A DNA stretch of 64,000 nt from Argopecten irradians (taxonomy: Eukaryota; Mollusca; Bivalvia; Pectinida; Pectinidae): NCBI RefSeq assembly GCF_041381155.1, contig NC_091144.1, positions 34,449,262-34,513,261 of the forward strand, given 5' to 3'. The position numbers and the translations under genes are program-made. This document shows, in pieces, positions 11,463 through 23,200 of the stretch. The notes beneath the pieces are model-generated. The model searched no databases. It saw nothing but the letters and a program-made list of their open reading frames with translations, and had not been told where the DNA came from. Each line of letters starts with the position of its first letter. Position 1 is the first letter of the stretch.

Positions 11463-13790
11463 GTAAGTTCCTTAGGCTAAAGTTACATCTCTAGCGTTTG
11501 TTTCACATAGTGTTAATATGCCTTTGTACTTTCTCAGGAGTTACGGTTCACAGGTATGAGTTATGATTTTTATTTTCATCATATCGTTGTTCTTCGGTTC
11601 TTATGACTAAGTAACTTCTGTGTATTTGTTCCTGATGTAAGAAAGGTTTCATTTACACTGTGTCATCTATTTTACACATGTAATTATGTTCAAAATTTCT
11701 TTATGTTCAAAACACAATATTTCTAATCAAATCTCTTGGGAACAGAAGATTATTGATATATTTAGTAATGAAGAAAAAATTTCTGCTAGGTAATTATGAA
11801 GATAAAGAGAAAGAATTATTGGCAACAATTGTTATCGGCACTAAATTTACAGTATGGAAAGTTAGAAATATTGTAAAGTACCAAAACAAGAATATAAGTG
11901 TCCAATCTGCACTTCTTATCTTTAAAAAGAATTATTATAGAAAATATTGGAAATTATTTGAAATGTCAAAATACAAGAAAAAGGGAACTGTAGAAAGTGT
12001 TATCAAATGCCTTAGTATTGTTCAAAGTATTAAAATCTTCCTTTAATAAGAAAAAAAAAGAAAATAATGGTTTATTGTCAGGACCACAACGTCGATATTT
12101 TTTGCATAAGAATAAATGTGATGTGAATCATTCATTCACTTCATTGTGTTTAGTATTTTTATAGTGACCGATTCTGTGGTTTGAACGAGATATTGAAACA
12201 GGTTTATTTTTCTTTTGGTTCGAATCTAGTTTCACTTTGATTCTGTGATTCGAAAAGAAATTTTACAACTTTAGCTAACTTTTGCATCTTTAATAGATGA
12301 CAATCCTTTAAAATTAAAAGGAATGTGTCAATGTGAATACGATGAGATGCCATAAAATAAAACAATATAAGGTTGAATTATCACACTGCAATAATTCGCA
12401 ATTGACAATGTTTTATTTATAATGTGTAATATGAATTCTGAATATTTCAATTGAACTTCAATATGACTACAAGTTAATTGTTCAACGGGGAATTATAACA
12501 TGAATAATTCTCTAGAAATTAAAGGTAAGCGGAAGCTTGAAATACATTGATATTAAATTAATTGAGTTGATATTTAATATTATTCATATCAACCTTTTAA
12601 TCACAAGGATATTCAACAATAATGAAATCGAAGTCGCAATCAAAGGAATAGATCCCGGATGTATGTTTATTTAGATATGAACCTTTAAAAATTTTGAGTT
12701 TTCCCACCGCCTGATTTAAGATTGAAGTACAGTGTGTCTGTTCCGTTATGATTGATACGGAAGTTTTAAGATAGGTCAGAGACAAATTACAAAAGTCAAT
12801 ATGTTCGTATTACAGATCAACGTAAGACAAGTACCATCTAATAACCTCACCGGCTTCATTGATCGCCATCCGTGTCTGGGACCATTGGAATTCAGGGGTA
12901 AACAATCGCTATCAACGGAAAGGAGCGAACAGGTACATGTCTGTTATAGAAATCAATCATACTCTATGAATCAATTATATTTCGTGTAGGTTTTCTTCTC
13001 TAAGATTCCAAAGGAGGGTTGATCTTGCAAATCTCTTACGATTTTACTTTAGACACCAATAGTTACATTTTGCTTCAATTCAAGATATGATTAAACTCGG
13101 TGAATATTATGTTTGATAGAGTATTCCAATCCCTCGTGGTTTTTGCACGTGCGCTATTATGTAAAGCATCCGTGTTCATTGCTGTTGTTGTCATTTAGCA
13201 TGTGTAAAAAGTGCTTAAATGTTAGCATAGGCTATTAGCGGTAAATGTACCTTAATTGTAATTTCCGTTCTAAAGCATAAATGTATTTTCATTTTTTTTC
13301 TGGATCGCTGAAACAAAACGTTATAACCGACACGTGATAACGGAAAGAGATGATATGTGGGCATTTGTATGTTTGGGTTCACCACATTTTTTTTTTATTC
13401 ATTTATTTTTTGTAGCTACTCTCGCGGTTGGGCCGTGATTACTACACACTTACGACAATGGTCGGGGTGTTACGTCTGATGCAAAACGACGAGGAAGAAT
13501 ACCAACAACGAAGATCACTGGCTCGTCACATGGTCAGTGTCCGAGTGACCACAGAGCGGGTCATCTGTGAACTCTTTCTCACCATACGAAAACTTCAAAC
13601 CAATTTATTATCAGCTGGTACAGTTGTGGACAATCACGTGCCAGAAAATGGATTATACACACCGATCGTGCGAGCATGGTGTTCTGTGAACAGTGGAAAT
13701 TGTCGTCATGAGAGAGACGGTGTCATACTTACGCAGCTTTTAAAATTCGCCAATGTTCTCAGACGTAACTACAACAAAGTTTGGCTTTAA
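11226..13790 (+). CDS. putative gp130-type helical cytokine (CNTF/LIF/CLCF1-like), 3 exons
   Basis: Joining 11226-11462, 12816-12932 and 13416-13790 gives a 242-residue protein. All introns are phase 0 with GT/AG ends, the usual phase in class I helical cytokines. A basic helix (about residues 55-79) is followed by 'TYINVRQVPSNNLTG', an acidic Ser/Glu approach (SLSTERSEQ), and a helix containing DYYTLTTMVGVLRLMQNDEE. A third long helix (RRSLARHMVSVRVTTERVIC onward) and a C-terminal helix (LTQLLKFANVLRRNYNKVWL) close the protein. Order and spacing match helices A-B-C-D of CNTF/LIF, including the A-B loop and the last exon holding helices B-D. I recognise this by pattern only, so the family is inferred. 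No signal peptide is visible: it may be leaderless, as CNTF is, or lack a first coding exon. Convergent with the M13 gene. Confidence 0.65.
11463..12815 (+). other. intron 1 of the cytokine-like gene
   Basis: GT/AG intron of 1,353 bp, very AT-rich. The 97-residue open frame at 11,753-12,046 is Lys/Ile-rich, has no splice-site support and resembles translated AT-rich DNA. It is not called as a gene. Confidence 0.6.
12816..12932 (+). CDS. cytokine-like gene, coding exon 2 (A-B loop)
   Basis: 39 codons between acceptor TATTACAG and donor ACAG|GTACAT, phase 0 at both ends. It has an N-glycosylation sequon in SNNLTG, a single cysteine in RHPCLGP, and an acidic end STERSEQ. In the four-helix model this is the loop joining helices A and B. 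Confidence 0.7.
13416..13790 (+). CDS. cytokine-like gene, coding exon 3 (helices B, C, D) and stop
   Basis: 124 codons plus TAA, behind acceptor atttattttttgtag. It opens LLSRLGRDYYTLTTMVGVLR, an amphipathic helix. An acidic turn, a second long helix (ARHMVSVRVTTERVICELFL) and a loop with cysteines (AWCSVNSGNCRHE) follow. The final amphipathic helix ends KVWL. This is the best-supported exon of the gene: G/C-richer than its flanks and open only in this frame. Confidence 0.8.
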   Translation, partial: LLSRLGRDYYTLTTMVGVLRLMQNDEEEYQQRRSLARHMVSVRVTTERVICELFLTIRKLQTNLLSAGTVVDNHVPENGLYTPIVRAWCSVNSGNCRHERDGVILTQLLKFANVLRRNYNKVWL

Positions 13791-13965
13791 TCCTAAACGT
13801 CAGCAACCTACCTCACAGTTACAGATGTTATAATACGGATATTAAAAAAAATTAAATTCATTTTTATTGATAAAATACTCAGTTTTGTGATATAATTTAT
13901 GTTGATACAACGGAACGCGCAGTCTTTTTTCCTATTTTTATATATTTTAAAATTTTCTTTGATAA

Positions 13966-13971
13966 AATAAA
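13966..13971 (+). promoter_or_regulatory. polyadenylation signal AATAAA
   Basis: AATAAA about 175 bp after the stop of the cytokine-like gene, in AT-rich 3' sequence. It is the first canonical hexamer downstream of the stop that I see on this strand. Confidence 0.5.
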
Positions 13972-14299
13972 TTGTATACTCATTTGATTAATTGCGTTTT
14001 ATTAATGTGGGAATAATCAACAGATAATTGTACCTACGTTTGTTTGGTATGTTAAAATCTACGTATTACAGCGGTGTAATCCATTAAAATTTCGTTAAAG
14101 TTATATGTGCCGTAACTGGGAGAAAATTTTAGCATGTTGATTTTTCTTCGTTAATCTATTGAAAATCATCAGCTTTGATTAATTATGACGTGAAAATCAT
14201 TCAAATGGCTTCAAATGCCTAATAAACGTTAGTTACAACACAGAAATTATGTACTGGAAAATTGTTGTTTTTTATCCCTTATGTATATTTAGATGGAAA

Positions 14300-14372
14300 C
14301 TTTCCTGCAGAAATCAATTTATAATTACTAATAACTTCCTGCAGAAATCAATTTATAATTACTAATAACATT
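14300..14372 (+). repeat. 35-bp direct duplication
   Basis: 'acttcctgcagaaatcaatt' and the following 15 bases (tataattactaataa) occur twice in immediate succession with no mismatch noticed. A recent slippage-type duplication in intergenic DNA. Confidence 0.85.
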
Positions 14373-14703
14373 GTAAAAATGTGAAATGAAATTGTAGACC
14401 ACAATTTGGCTACATGGTCTGACCGTAGGTACTCATTTCGCTTTACTATAGATGTGCATATAATGATTTTTGGCAGTACTGCTAAAAATCATTTTCTGCT
14501 CTTATTTATAGTTGTGTAATCAAAACCAATACATTGAATTACTGTAATTTTCAAAATGTTAATAACTTTTGGTGATGAATAACATATTAAAAGCTTATCT
14601 TGATTCGTGAGTATGAAAAATACGGCACATATAACTTTAAACATCGTTATTCTATGTCCTGTGGTATTTTATTTCCATTAATATCATTTCCATGATACCG
14701 GTT

Positions 14704-14990
14704 TTAGAAATGCGTCCTGACACACAGATCTTCTAACTGAAATACATGTACATGTAATAAGAAAAAAAACACCTGCGAAAAATTAGAAATTTTATTTAGT
14801 CGATCAAAGCATAGATACAAAGCAATACATCCGTGTTTGTTTTCGCACAAATAGCTTCCATTCATCAGGGACTCATATAACCTGCACTCACAAGCATCAA
14901 ACTCATTTTCTCCGGGACAATTCATACAATTCACAACCTTTTCAACAACATTCTTAAAATAAGTTTTTTGTCTCAGAGAAAAATATCACA
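14704..14990 (-). other. cysteine-rich open stretch, unassigned
   Basis: A minus-strand frame open from about 14,990 to a stop at 14,704 contains NCMNCPGENEFDACECRLY, then SYLCENKHGC and YLCFDRLN. That is eight cysteines in about 45 residues, and a possible donor (TCGCAG|GTGTTT) follows. Upstream acceptors exist but none is convincing. No family recognised. Cysteine density is the only reason to list it. Confidence 0.2.
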
Positions 14991-16528
14991 TTTAGGAATA
15001 GGGAGACAAATTTTCGTCCTTCCAGTAACAGGATTTCCATTCCTGCGGTCAGTATATTAACATTAATGATATACTGATATAATACAAGCATTCTGGAAAT
15101 TTGTCCAAAATAGATTTGCTTTACAACAACACATTATTTTTAATATGCATTTGTTTTCACATTCAATATTAAATTCTAAATTCTTTACATTGTTATCTTG
15201 ATATCGTTGGTAATTAGAGATTAAAATTCGCAGATACGTTTACAAATCTAATGCTGAAATGCAAATATTAAAACGAATATTTCTTCCACGAATAAATAAT
15301 GACAATGCAATGACCACATCATATTCATGACAAATTATAAACGACTTTGTTACATTTCACAGTGGTCTGGGGCGTGCAGTCGTTCGATATGAATTACTTG
15401 GATATGGCAATTCATTGTAATTAAAGCAGATATCAAATTTCATTTACTTTTCAAACGTATTGAAATCTACTTGAGTTGATTTAAAAACGATAAGAAACAT
15501 TAGAAAAATGAACATTATACCGTTAAAGGTTAACTGGTAGCACCACCATTGCAAGTTCCTATTACATTCTTTTTTCCGAAAACCAATGAATTTACACAGG
15601 TAATATGATAAAAGATGACAACAAGCAGAAAGCATACACAACGCCTCTTAAAGTTACGAATTTAGGCTATATGTATTTATATATAAGAATAATCACCAAA
15701 ATGCAGAAACTTCCTACGAGCGTTTTCGCCCTCTTTAAGCTCTTACAGGAATGTGTTATTTGATGACGTCATCAATAGTGGGGTTTCATAATAGCCATCA
15801 GTATACAAACGTATTCAAAATGACGCATTTTCAACGGATTATTTAAAATTTATCAATTGATTTTTTTTCTCAAGTAGAACAGTATTTCTATATTTAGATT
15901 ACTTTAATTCGTCACTTTAACGTTATTGAAAGTTACAAAACGAACAAAAAGTAAAACTCAATTATTATTACGTTATAGAATAAGACGTAAATGAAAATGT
16001 ACCGTATATCTTTCCATAATTCAATGTAAAGATCGCCCTGTGGGTAAGGTCAATATACATTATAGGAATGATGAATTCGTTTTCCGTTATACATGTTACA
16101 GATACATGACGTTGAACATAATTATCAGTAAAAATGTTCACGGTAGAATAACGTAAACAACTATTTTTGTAATACCATTGGGAGAATACGTTATCAGTGG
16201 CTTGACAGATAACTCACTTGGGCTCTTACATAATATTATAATTATATAGGTTCAAATATAAATAAAAATAATAACAATTAACGTCATAATAAAATGAGAA
16301 TCAATATACACAGATGTATACTCCAGGTATACATGATGAATTACAAGTATATATAATAATGATTAACATAATCAAATAAGAATTAATAGTTTCAGGAAGA
16401 TAATTAAAATGCACGTGCTGTATAAAAAATCAATATTAATTATCTATTAATAGCTCATTTTCCATCAACATTTAACGATTAGAGTAGTATTCTCAGACTG
16501 GTAAATATTATAAGACTCTTCATATGTG

Positions 16529-16960
16529 AGGGTCACAAAATGTAGTAAAACCCGAGGCTTGCCGAAGGTTTTGCTACATTTTGTGATCCCGAGGGTAGAA
16601 TATCCTATCCTTCATATCCACTTATGAAAGAGTATTTTTCTTCATACCTCATGTTTTATTGCAATTTTACAGCTATAATATCCTGCCATTTTGAAATAAT
16701 TCGGAGAAATCGACGACTGGAAGTCAATTTTCCATACATGAAAATTTACGTGATATTTTCATAACAAATTCCGTTGTTTGCATCTTTCATAATAAAACCA
16801 GTCATATTCATGAAAAAAAGTTAAAATTTTACCGAGGAATTAGAGATTTTGTTGACGCCGTGACGTCATGAGGCTTTATTGCATGAGTAGCTATGCAATA
16901 CAGCCTCAGGCGACATGAGTGTATTGCCCTAGACCAGCTAGTATTACATCTGTAGGTATG
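16529..16960. repeat. interspersed repeat with two strong hairpins
   Basis: The first hairpin pairs 16,531-16,552 (ggtcacaaaatgtagtaaaa..) with 16,567-16,589 (..ttttgctacattttgtgatc), separated by a short loop. The second pairs 16,870-16,884 (gaggctttattgcat) with 16,893-16,907 (atgcaatacagcctc). The segment also has TGACGTCATG at 16,861. From memory it resembles a bivalve interspersed repeat. Nothing coding seen. Confidence 0.6.
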
Positions 16961-18689
16961 AAATAAATACTATTACGCAATCATTTAACTGCATCTGGGA
17001 AAGTTGATGCTGGCGTGTTAAATAATTCATAATTTCCATTTTAGTCCGGAAGAGAAGTCACCAACATGTTGGTTTTAAAATTACTTGTCATGGTTTAAAG
17101 TTAAATTATTATAATGTGAAACACATGTTTGTATCTGATCCAGTAAATAGCATGTTACAATGCTTTAAGATTGCCTGAAATTAAGATACTCTCTAACTAT
17201 GCTTGTGTAGAGATTGTGAATAAAATATGTGTGTATCGGCGTTGACGTAAAAATGCATGCACAGGCAAAATAATGCATTTACTTATAAAAGCAAATGCAG
17301 CAAGTAAACTTCACACAATTGACATTTTCTAGTAAAAGATAATGTTCACTGCCATGTCAAGGGGCACTGAACTCTTGGCTTATCACACAATGTTACAAAG
17401 TAAACATAATACTTTTACAATTAAACAAAAGCATATGTAAAAAAGATGAATTGTAATAATGCATACATGTGTATAGCGGTATCATATGATGGAAAACTTT
17501 CGTATACAATTTTAATAGATATGGCTATTAAATTTCGTGATTTTCTTTCAAAAACAAGTTCACGAAGATTAAAATTTGCGGATTCGATTAAAAATCGAAC
17601 GGAAATTCCTATTGATAAATATAATATAGATGAAAATTTGCGGCGATCGTAATTTTACGCATTGACTTGGACCGCGAAATCTGCCGAAGTAAAGTGCACG
17701 TGAAAGAAAGTTGTTTTGTTTTATCTTATACGGATAACGTTTTACACAAAAAGATGTTATATAAACAAAGTAAAAAAAATCAATGCAGAATGAACATGCT
17801 ATTAAAACTTGTGATATTGTGTCACATATAAATGTATATAATATACTACCACATCTTATTACACTTTACTACACATTCGTCCCGTTATCATGATTACAAA
17901 TTACTGAAACACATCAATTTGTATTAAAATATCCGTTCAAATCTCTAAATGAAAAAGGAAATTGTGCAAATGATGTAAAATCATTTATAATATATACAAT
18001 ACAAATCCTTAAACACTTATTTTTATCCGGTGTTTACCCCACAAAAGGGTAGTTTTGCGAGATTCATTTTATTGTTAAATACATGAAGAGCATATTGATT
18101 TGATCACTTGTAGTACATGTGTACATGATAACCCATCTTATTTGATCTAAACTGAACACCGACGCCTTTCATGACTTGAACTTGTACATTTTAATTCGCA
18201 AAAAAACATTGCACTTATTACATTTTATACTTGTTGAAATAACGATAAGTATAAATTTTTCAGTGTGCTAAATTGTTCTGATAATGTATTTAGTAAATTT
18301 TGATTGCGCCAAATATGTACCTGTATAGTTTTAAATTGTGCTGAATTACAATCATCTTCAAATTTACATATTTCGCCAGTTCGGTGAACTCAATGATGTA
18401 GCCTTCATATAGCATTGAATATAATTTCTCATTGCATCAATACTTAAAATGACAATTTGCATATGTCGCCATTGGAACAAAAATGTCACTTTCGTAATGT
18501 TATCAGTACATTCCAGCGGTAAATTCGTTGTTTTAACTTTCATACTTGCGAGGGAAAGACAAAGGTAGAAACGTAATACATCGACAAAGCAAAGCAACAA
18601 TTAGTAAACATGGTCTCCTCATATATCGTTCACTGCGTTTTTCTTTGTTTGGCACCAATTAAAGCAACACATGCGTCAATATTAAATCA

Positions 18690-18815
18690 TATAGTCATTT
18701 ATAACTGATTTTTTTGTCAATAATTAAGTCATTTATAATTGACTTCTAAGTCAATATTTAAGTCATTTGTGATTGACTTTTGGGTCAATATTAAGATATT
18801 TATGATTGACTTATG
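18690..18815 (+). repeat. degenerate tandem repeat, about 33 bp, 4 copies
   Basis: Units of the form 'gtcatttataattgactt.taagtcaatatttaa' recur four times with point differences. Each contains an inverted 'attgact..agtcaat' core. Confidence 0.65.
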
Positions 18816-18869
18816 GGTCGTTTCATATCATGGAGTTATCTACTTCTTTCGGAATTGACAGTAACCTAT

Positions 18870-18981
18870 ACTGGATTACCTGCCGTTGCATTTTTCTTCT
18901 CTCCGCTTGGCGCCGCTTCGTAAAGAGTTTTTATCAGCAAAGCCTAGCGGAGAGCATTGGTATTAAGGTAGGTAATCCAGT
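18870..18981. mobile_element. foldback MITE-like element, 112 bp
   Basis: The left end ACTGGATTACC is an exact reverse complement of the right end GGTAATCCAGT. A second internal pair, CTCTCCGCTTGGC and GCCTAGCGGAGAG, lies nested inside. The whole element can fold back on itself with a small loop. Non-coding. Confidence 0.7.
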
Positions 18982-19832
18982 CTAACTGTAACATTATTTG
19001 GTTATGTTTTGGAAAAGGATATATAACTCCTGACGATAGGACAAAATAATACCTCTCCCAGCGACAACGTGTAAGACTAATACATGTTGTCATGGTTATC
19101 AATTTCTTATACATATTGCATTTATAATCAATAATTATGAACATAAAATATAAACTCATGATTTCATTACGAATATCATGAACCTACAAAGAATCATAAA
19201 TAAATGTGGAGTTCAAAGGTTTACACCAGCTCTTAAATAACTTGGTGGGATAATATTTATCACATTTACATAGAGTTTATAGGTATTTTAATATACTAAT
19301 AAAGTATTATTTTTTTGTATTGGAACTTTTTGTATACATTCTAGAATTAAATCCACCGTGTTTCAACATAACCTCATTTGGTATTCTACGTTTACCAGAA
19401 GATAAATTAACAAAATGTCCATGTTTATTTAACTATGGTAAAATAAGCAGAGGGGAAATGGTAAGAAAAATACAAGAAAAAATAACTTCATAAAATCACA
19501 CAGGCATATATATCTTTGGAAAAGCCGAGAACAAAAAAGCTACCATAAGGCCGAATTAAAAGTAAGGAACATCCGGCAGTAACATCCGGTACACAAGGTT
19601 AGTACGAGAGCATAAGGCACCGACGAATTGGAATGTACATAATATGTGTATTTATTGTAGAGAAAGGATACTGTCATTATTTATGTGTCATTTGATAGCA
19701 AATTTAACTTTTAATTTTATATATTATTGTTTTTTTTTATATTTCATCGGCCTTTTTGCTTTTAGTATATCAAAAGGAGATTTAAATGTCCAAATGAATA
19801 GGTTAGAAGTAAATGTGATAAATTCAGATTAT

Positions 19833-19838
19833 TTTATT
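19833..19838 (-). promoter_or_regulatory. polyadenylation signal for the M13 peptidase gene
   Basis: Reads AATAAA on the minus strand, about 290 bp beyond the TGA stop at 20,128. No closer canonical hexamer was found, so the 3' untranslated region is probably about 300 nt. The open frames seen on both strands at 19,896-20,211 fall in this UTR and last exon and are shadows. Confidence 0.55.
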
Positions 19839-20127
19839 TAGTATTGAGATAATTGATAATAGATTTTTCTGTATGAACGACTGAAAGAGAATTAATTATT
19901 TAGAACTCACCAAAGGTTTATGTATAACGGTGCGTGTCGTCATTAAAGGAAGTGAATGGAATGTTACCATAGAACAAATGCTTTTGTTTATGTTATTGCC
20001 AAGGTTACAGAATTCCAGTAGACCATATACTAACGCCACAGCGATATGTGGCAACATCCTCTTGGCTGATGTTAACATTCTGGTACTAGGCATAGCCAAT
20101 CAGCGACGACTACTGACGTCATCATAT

Positions 20128-20227
20128 TCACCACACTTCGCACTTCGTCGTAGGATTATAATTTGCAACGAACGGACAATTAAATTCTTCAGCAAATGCC
20201 TCTGTATTTGATATGCTTCCACGAACC
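20128..20227 (-). CDS. M13 exon 19: C-terminus and stop
   Basis: VRGSISNTEAFAEEFNCP, then NPTTKCEVW and TGA. The C-terminal 'C.VW' is the hallmark end of M13 enzymes, with its cysteine in the conserved disulfide. Acceptor TTTTATTTCAG. Confidence 0.97.
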
Positions 20228-23200
20228 CTGAAATAAAAGCAAACAACTTAGGTCATACGTAATTGAATTAACTATATTACTACTATTCAGCTATACAAAT
20301 GACGGAAATTAAATTTTGTGTATTGGAAAAAGTCTTGCTTGGTAGTTAAATATATGTAGTCTTTTTCTTGTATTGATATCACCAATAGACAATGTACCTA
20401 AAGTGATCAAATGTCTTTATCTTTCTTTTCATACGAATAAGTCATATCGGGAGCAATCCCTTTACCGCTGGGTTATTAAATGCATCTATTCCGAAAGTCC
20501 TGATGCAATACGAACCTAATTGGACCTGGACTGTGTGGATCGTCGATTAGATGGCCTATTAATCCGTCCTTCTTCCATTTAGAGCAGAACATCTAATGGA
20601 ACACAAAGATGTATAAACATAACCATAGTCAACATCATTTCAACACATTGAAAAGAAAAAAATTTTCAATTCGATTTTATAAAGTCTTAACATAAATTGA
20701 TTAATTCAAAATATTTGAATGTGTATTAAAATGAATGGATAACAGGACGACCCTTTATTGATCATTTCTTGAATTGAAAGTCTAAAATATTTACTTTTTT
20801 GAGTATGACTATGATTTTAGTATACTTTTCCTACCACATTTGCCTTTGTAATTATACACGTAATTGCTTATTTTATGCAATGTGCCCCATATATGAGTAA
20901 ATACATGAGTCTAGCTTACCAGTTCAAATTATTTCTCAATTTAATAATTTGATACAGCCTTAGCATAACTGTCAATTTTAGTATGACTACGACTTTTGTA
21001 GTACTTTTCCCATTACAACTGCCCTTCGTAAATTGCTTATTTTACGCAATGTGTCCCGTCTATAAGTAAACATATCAGTATGGCTTACCTGTGCATAACT
21101 GACAAAGAACAGTTGCTTATTTGTCATATTTAATCCTGGAACTGACGATTCTTTTCCGTGTTGTCTCTCCCACAACTGGTAGGCCTAAATATCACAATAT
21201 ATATTTATAATACAGGGATAGAGAAACTTATGACATTCAAACTATAATGACATTTAAACTATAATGACATTCAAACTATAATGACAATCAAAGCAATATC
21301 TTTCATTTCGAAATTATTGACAAATATCAATCACATTTTATGCAATAGAAAAACACTTACTATCTTTATTAAAGAAATCTTGAATTTTCAGTGAGATAAC
21401 TGTCATTGGCAAACCGATAATTTAATTTGCTATGAAATGGAACTTAATGCATGACATGGTATGATTGATTAATTGCTCATCGGTTTTACAGATTTATTGT
21501 GTATCAAAATGACAATAATATTCCATCACATCCTCTATGACGTCATGCTTGAATTAAACCGTTAGGACATTGATTGACAGTTCCTACTTACGATGTAAGC
21601 CGCTCGTAAACCACCATTGTCTGCTATGTTCTCGTCTAGGGTATTATTACCATTGATCTAAAAAAATCATAGAATAATAAATAGCTTTTTTACATAACCG
21701 TACAAGTACTATCTGCTAGAACAATTCCTTGATAAAGAAAATAATTAATATAATAATATTATAACGCTCTGCATAATGGAAAAACTAAAATTTACATCAT
21801 CGTGTGTCCTTTTTCTCTATGTATAAAACTCCCATTCATCTGTGGTTTTAACTTTCCGTTGGAAACTCTAATTGCGTGCACTCACGGAACATCTAGTTGT
21901 ACATTTTATTTGTTCCGCGGTTTCAACATTTCTTTTACCACAAAAACAATAAAGGTTGAAAGTTTCAATATTCTTACCGCTGTTATTGAAAATTATATTC
22001 TTATTATCAGTATGTTTCTATACATATATATATTTATTACAAGAATCATGCCAGCTAATTCCAATGCCAGCTAGTTTTGAAGATTTTTTTCTTTAAGAGA
22101 GAACATGCACTTAATTGGTTTAGGCAAATAAGTGGATGATAAGACAACAATTCTTGTTTTACCTGGAACCCCTGATATGTATATCCGTCATACTGTGTCT
22201 TCATACATTCGGTTGTGCGTTTGAATCTGTCGGCCGTCATCGGGTCCCACCACTCCCTAAGACGTCCTTTACCGTCGTAGCGCCGCCCTGGTGGACACAT
22301 TGGAGATGATATAAATAGTACCGAAAACTCGGAGTGAACTCAAAGCATCGTTATCATTACAAATATCAATATCGCTATATTGCTTGGAAATTGCTTATCA
22401 ACAATGGGAAGAAAGAAAGCGCGCAAACTGAAATACAATAATAGCAATCAACAGATTTAATTTACATTATTACGCATTGTCACCCAAATAATATTGCAAA
22501 AACAAATCAGCATATATATAAACTATATTATGTTTATATAATAAAATAACACTTGCTATCACATATCTAATTTTAAAACGGTCTGAATGATACTGTTAAT
22601 GCACATATTTAGCTTTACTCTTATCTTTGCGGTTTTCGTGCAAAAATTGCTACGCTAAAATAGTATACATAGCCATTATGACGATTGTGCGAATTTATCC
22701 TTGCGCTAAACTGTTAACGATCTTTGTTCCGCGTAAACTTTTTGAATCAAAATTATTACATTTGCAGTAATTTTCATGAAATTTTACCAATAAATTATAT
22801 AATTGTAACTTTGAATGTCATTATTCATGTTTCCATAGTTACGATGAACTTTTTGAATCCTACCTTTTATGTCAAACGCATGTGTGATCTCGTGTCCAAT
22901 AACTGATCCTATGGCACCGAAATTGAAAGCTCTAAATGCCAACAAAACACAAACAAATATAAATACTGACCAATTAAATGCAACAATTCGCTAAATGATC
23001 AATCATGTCGATGACATGAATAACCGACAGCTTATCAATTGATGAAAAACATAAGATTCTAGTACATTTTGGAAAACGTAAAATAAAGCGAAACTGCTTT
23101 AAAGCTATATATAGAAGCTAAATACATAATATGCAAATAATGTGGTACTGATGTTAACTGAAATACTGCTGCATAGCAACATAACATTTATGTAAATTAT

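Larger units (their letters stand above)
13975..19800. other. intergenic between the two convergent genes
   Basis: About 5.8 kb with no convincing gene. It holds a 35-bp direct duplication (about 14,300-14,370), a cysteine-rich minus-strand open stretch (14,704-14,990, listed separately), hairpin-bearing repeat sequence (16,529-16,960), 'cgcgaa' repeat-like sequence (about 17,530-17,700), a short tandem array (18,690-18,815) and a foldback element (18,870-18,981). Confidence 0.5.

Noticed and set aside
11753..12046. 97-codon plus-strand frame rich in Lys and Ile
   Set aside because: Lies in an AT-rich intron, composition explained by base content, no splice sites or family resemblance.
12217..12260. 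GGTTCGAATC, resembling a tRNA T-loop / B box
   Set aside because: No matching A box, acceptor stem or anticodon arm at the right distance.
19896..20211. Open frames on both strands near 20 kb
   Set aside because: They overlap the last exon and 3' untranslated region of the M13 gene in wrong frames or antisense.
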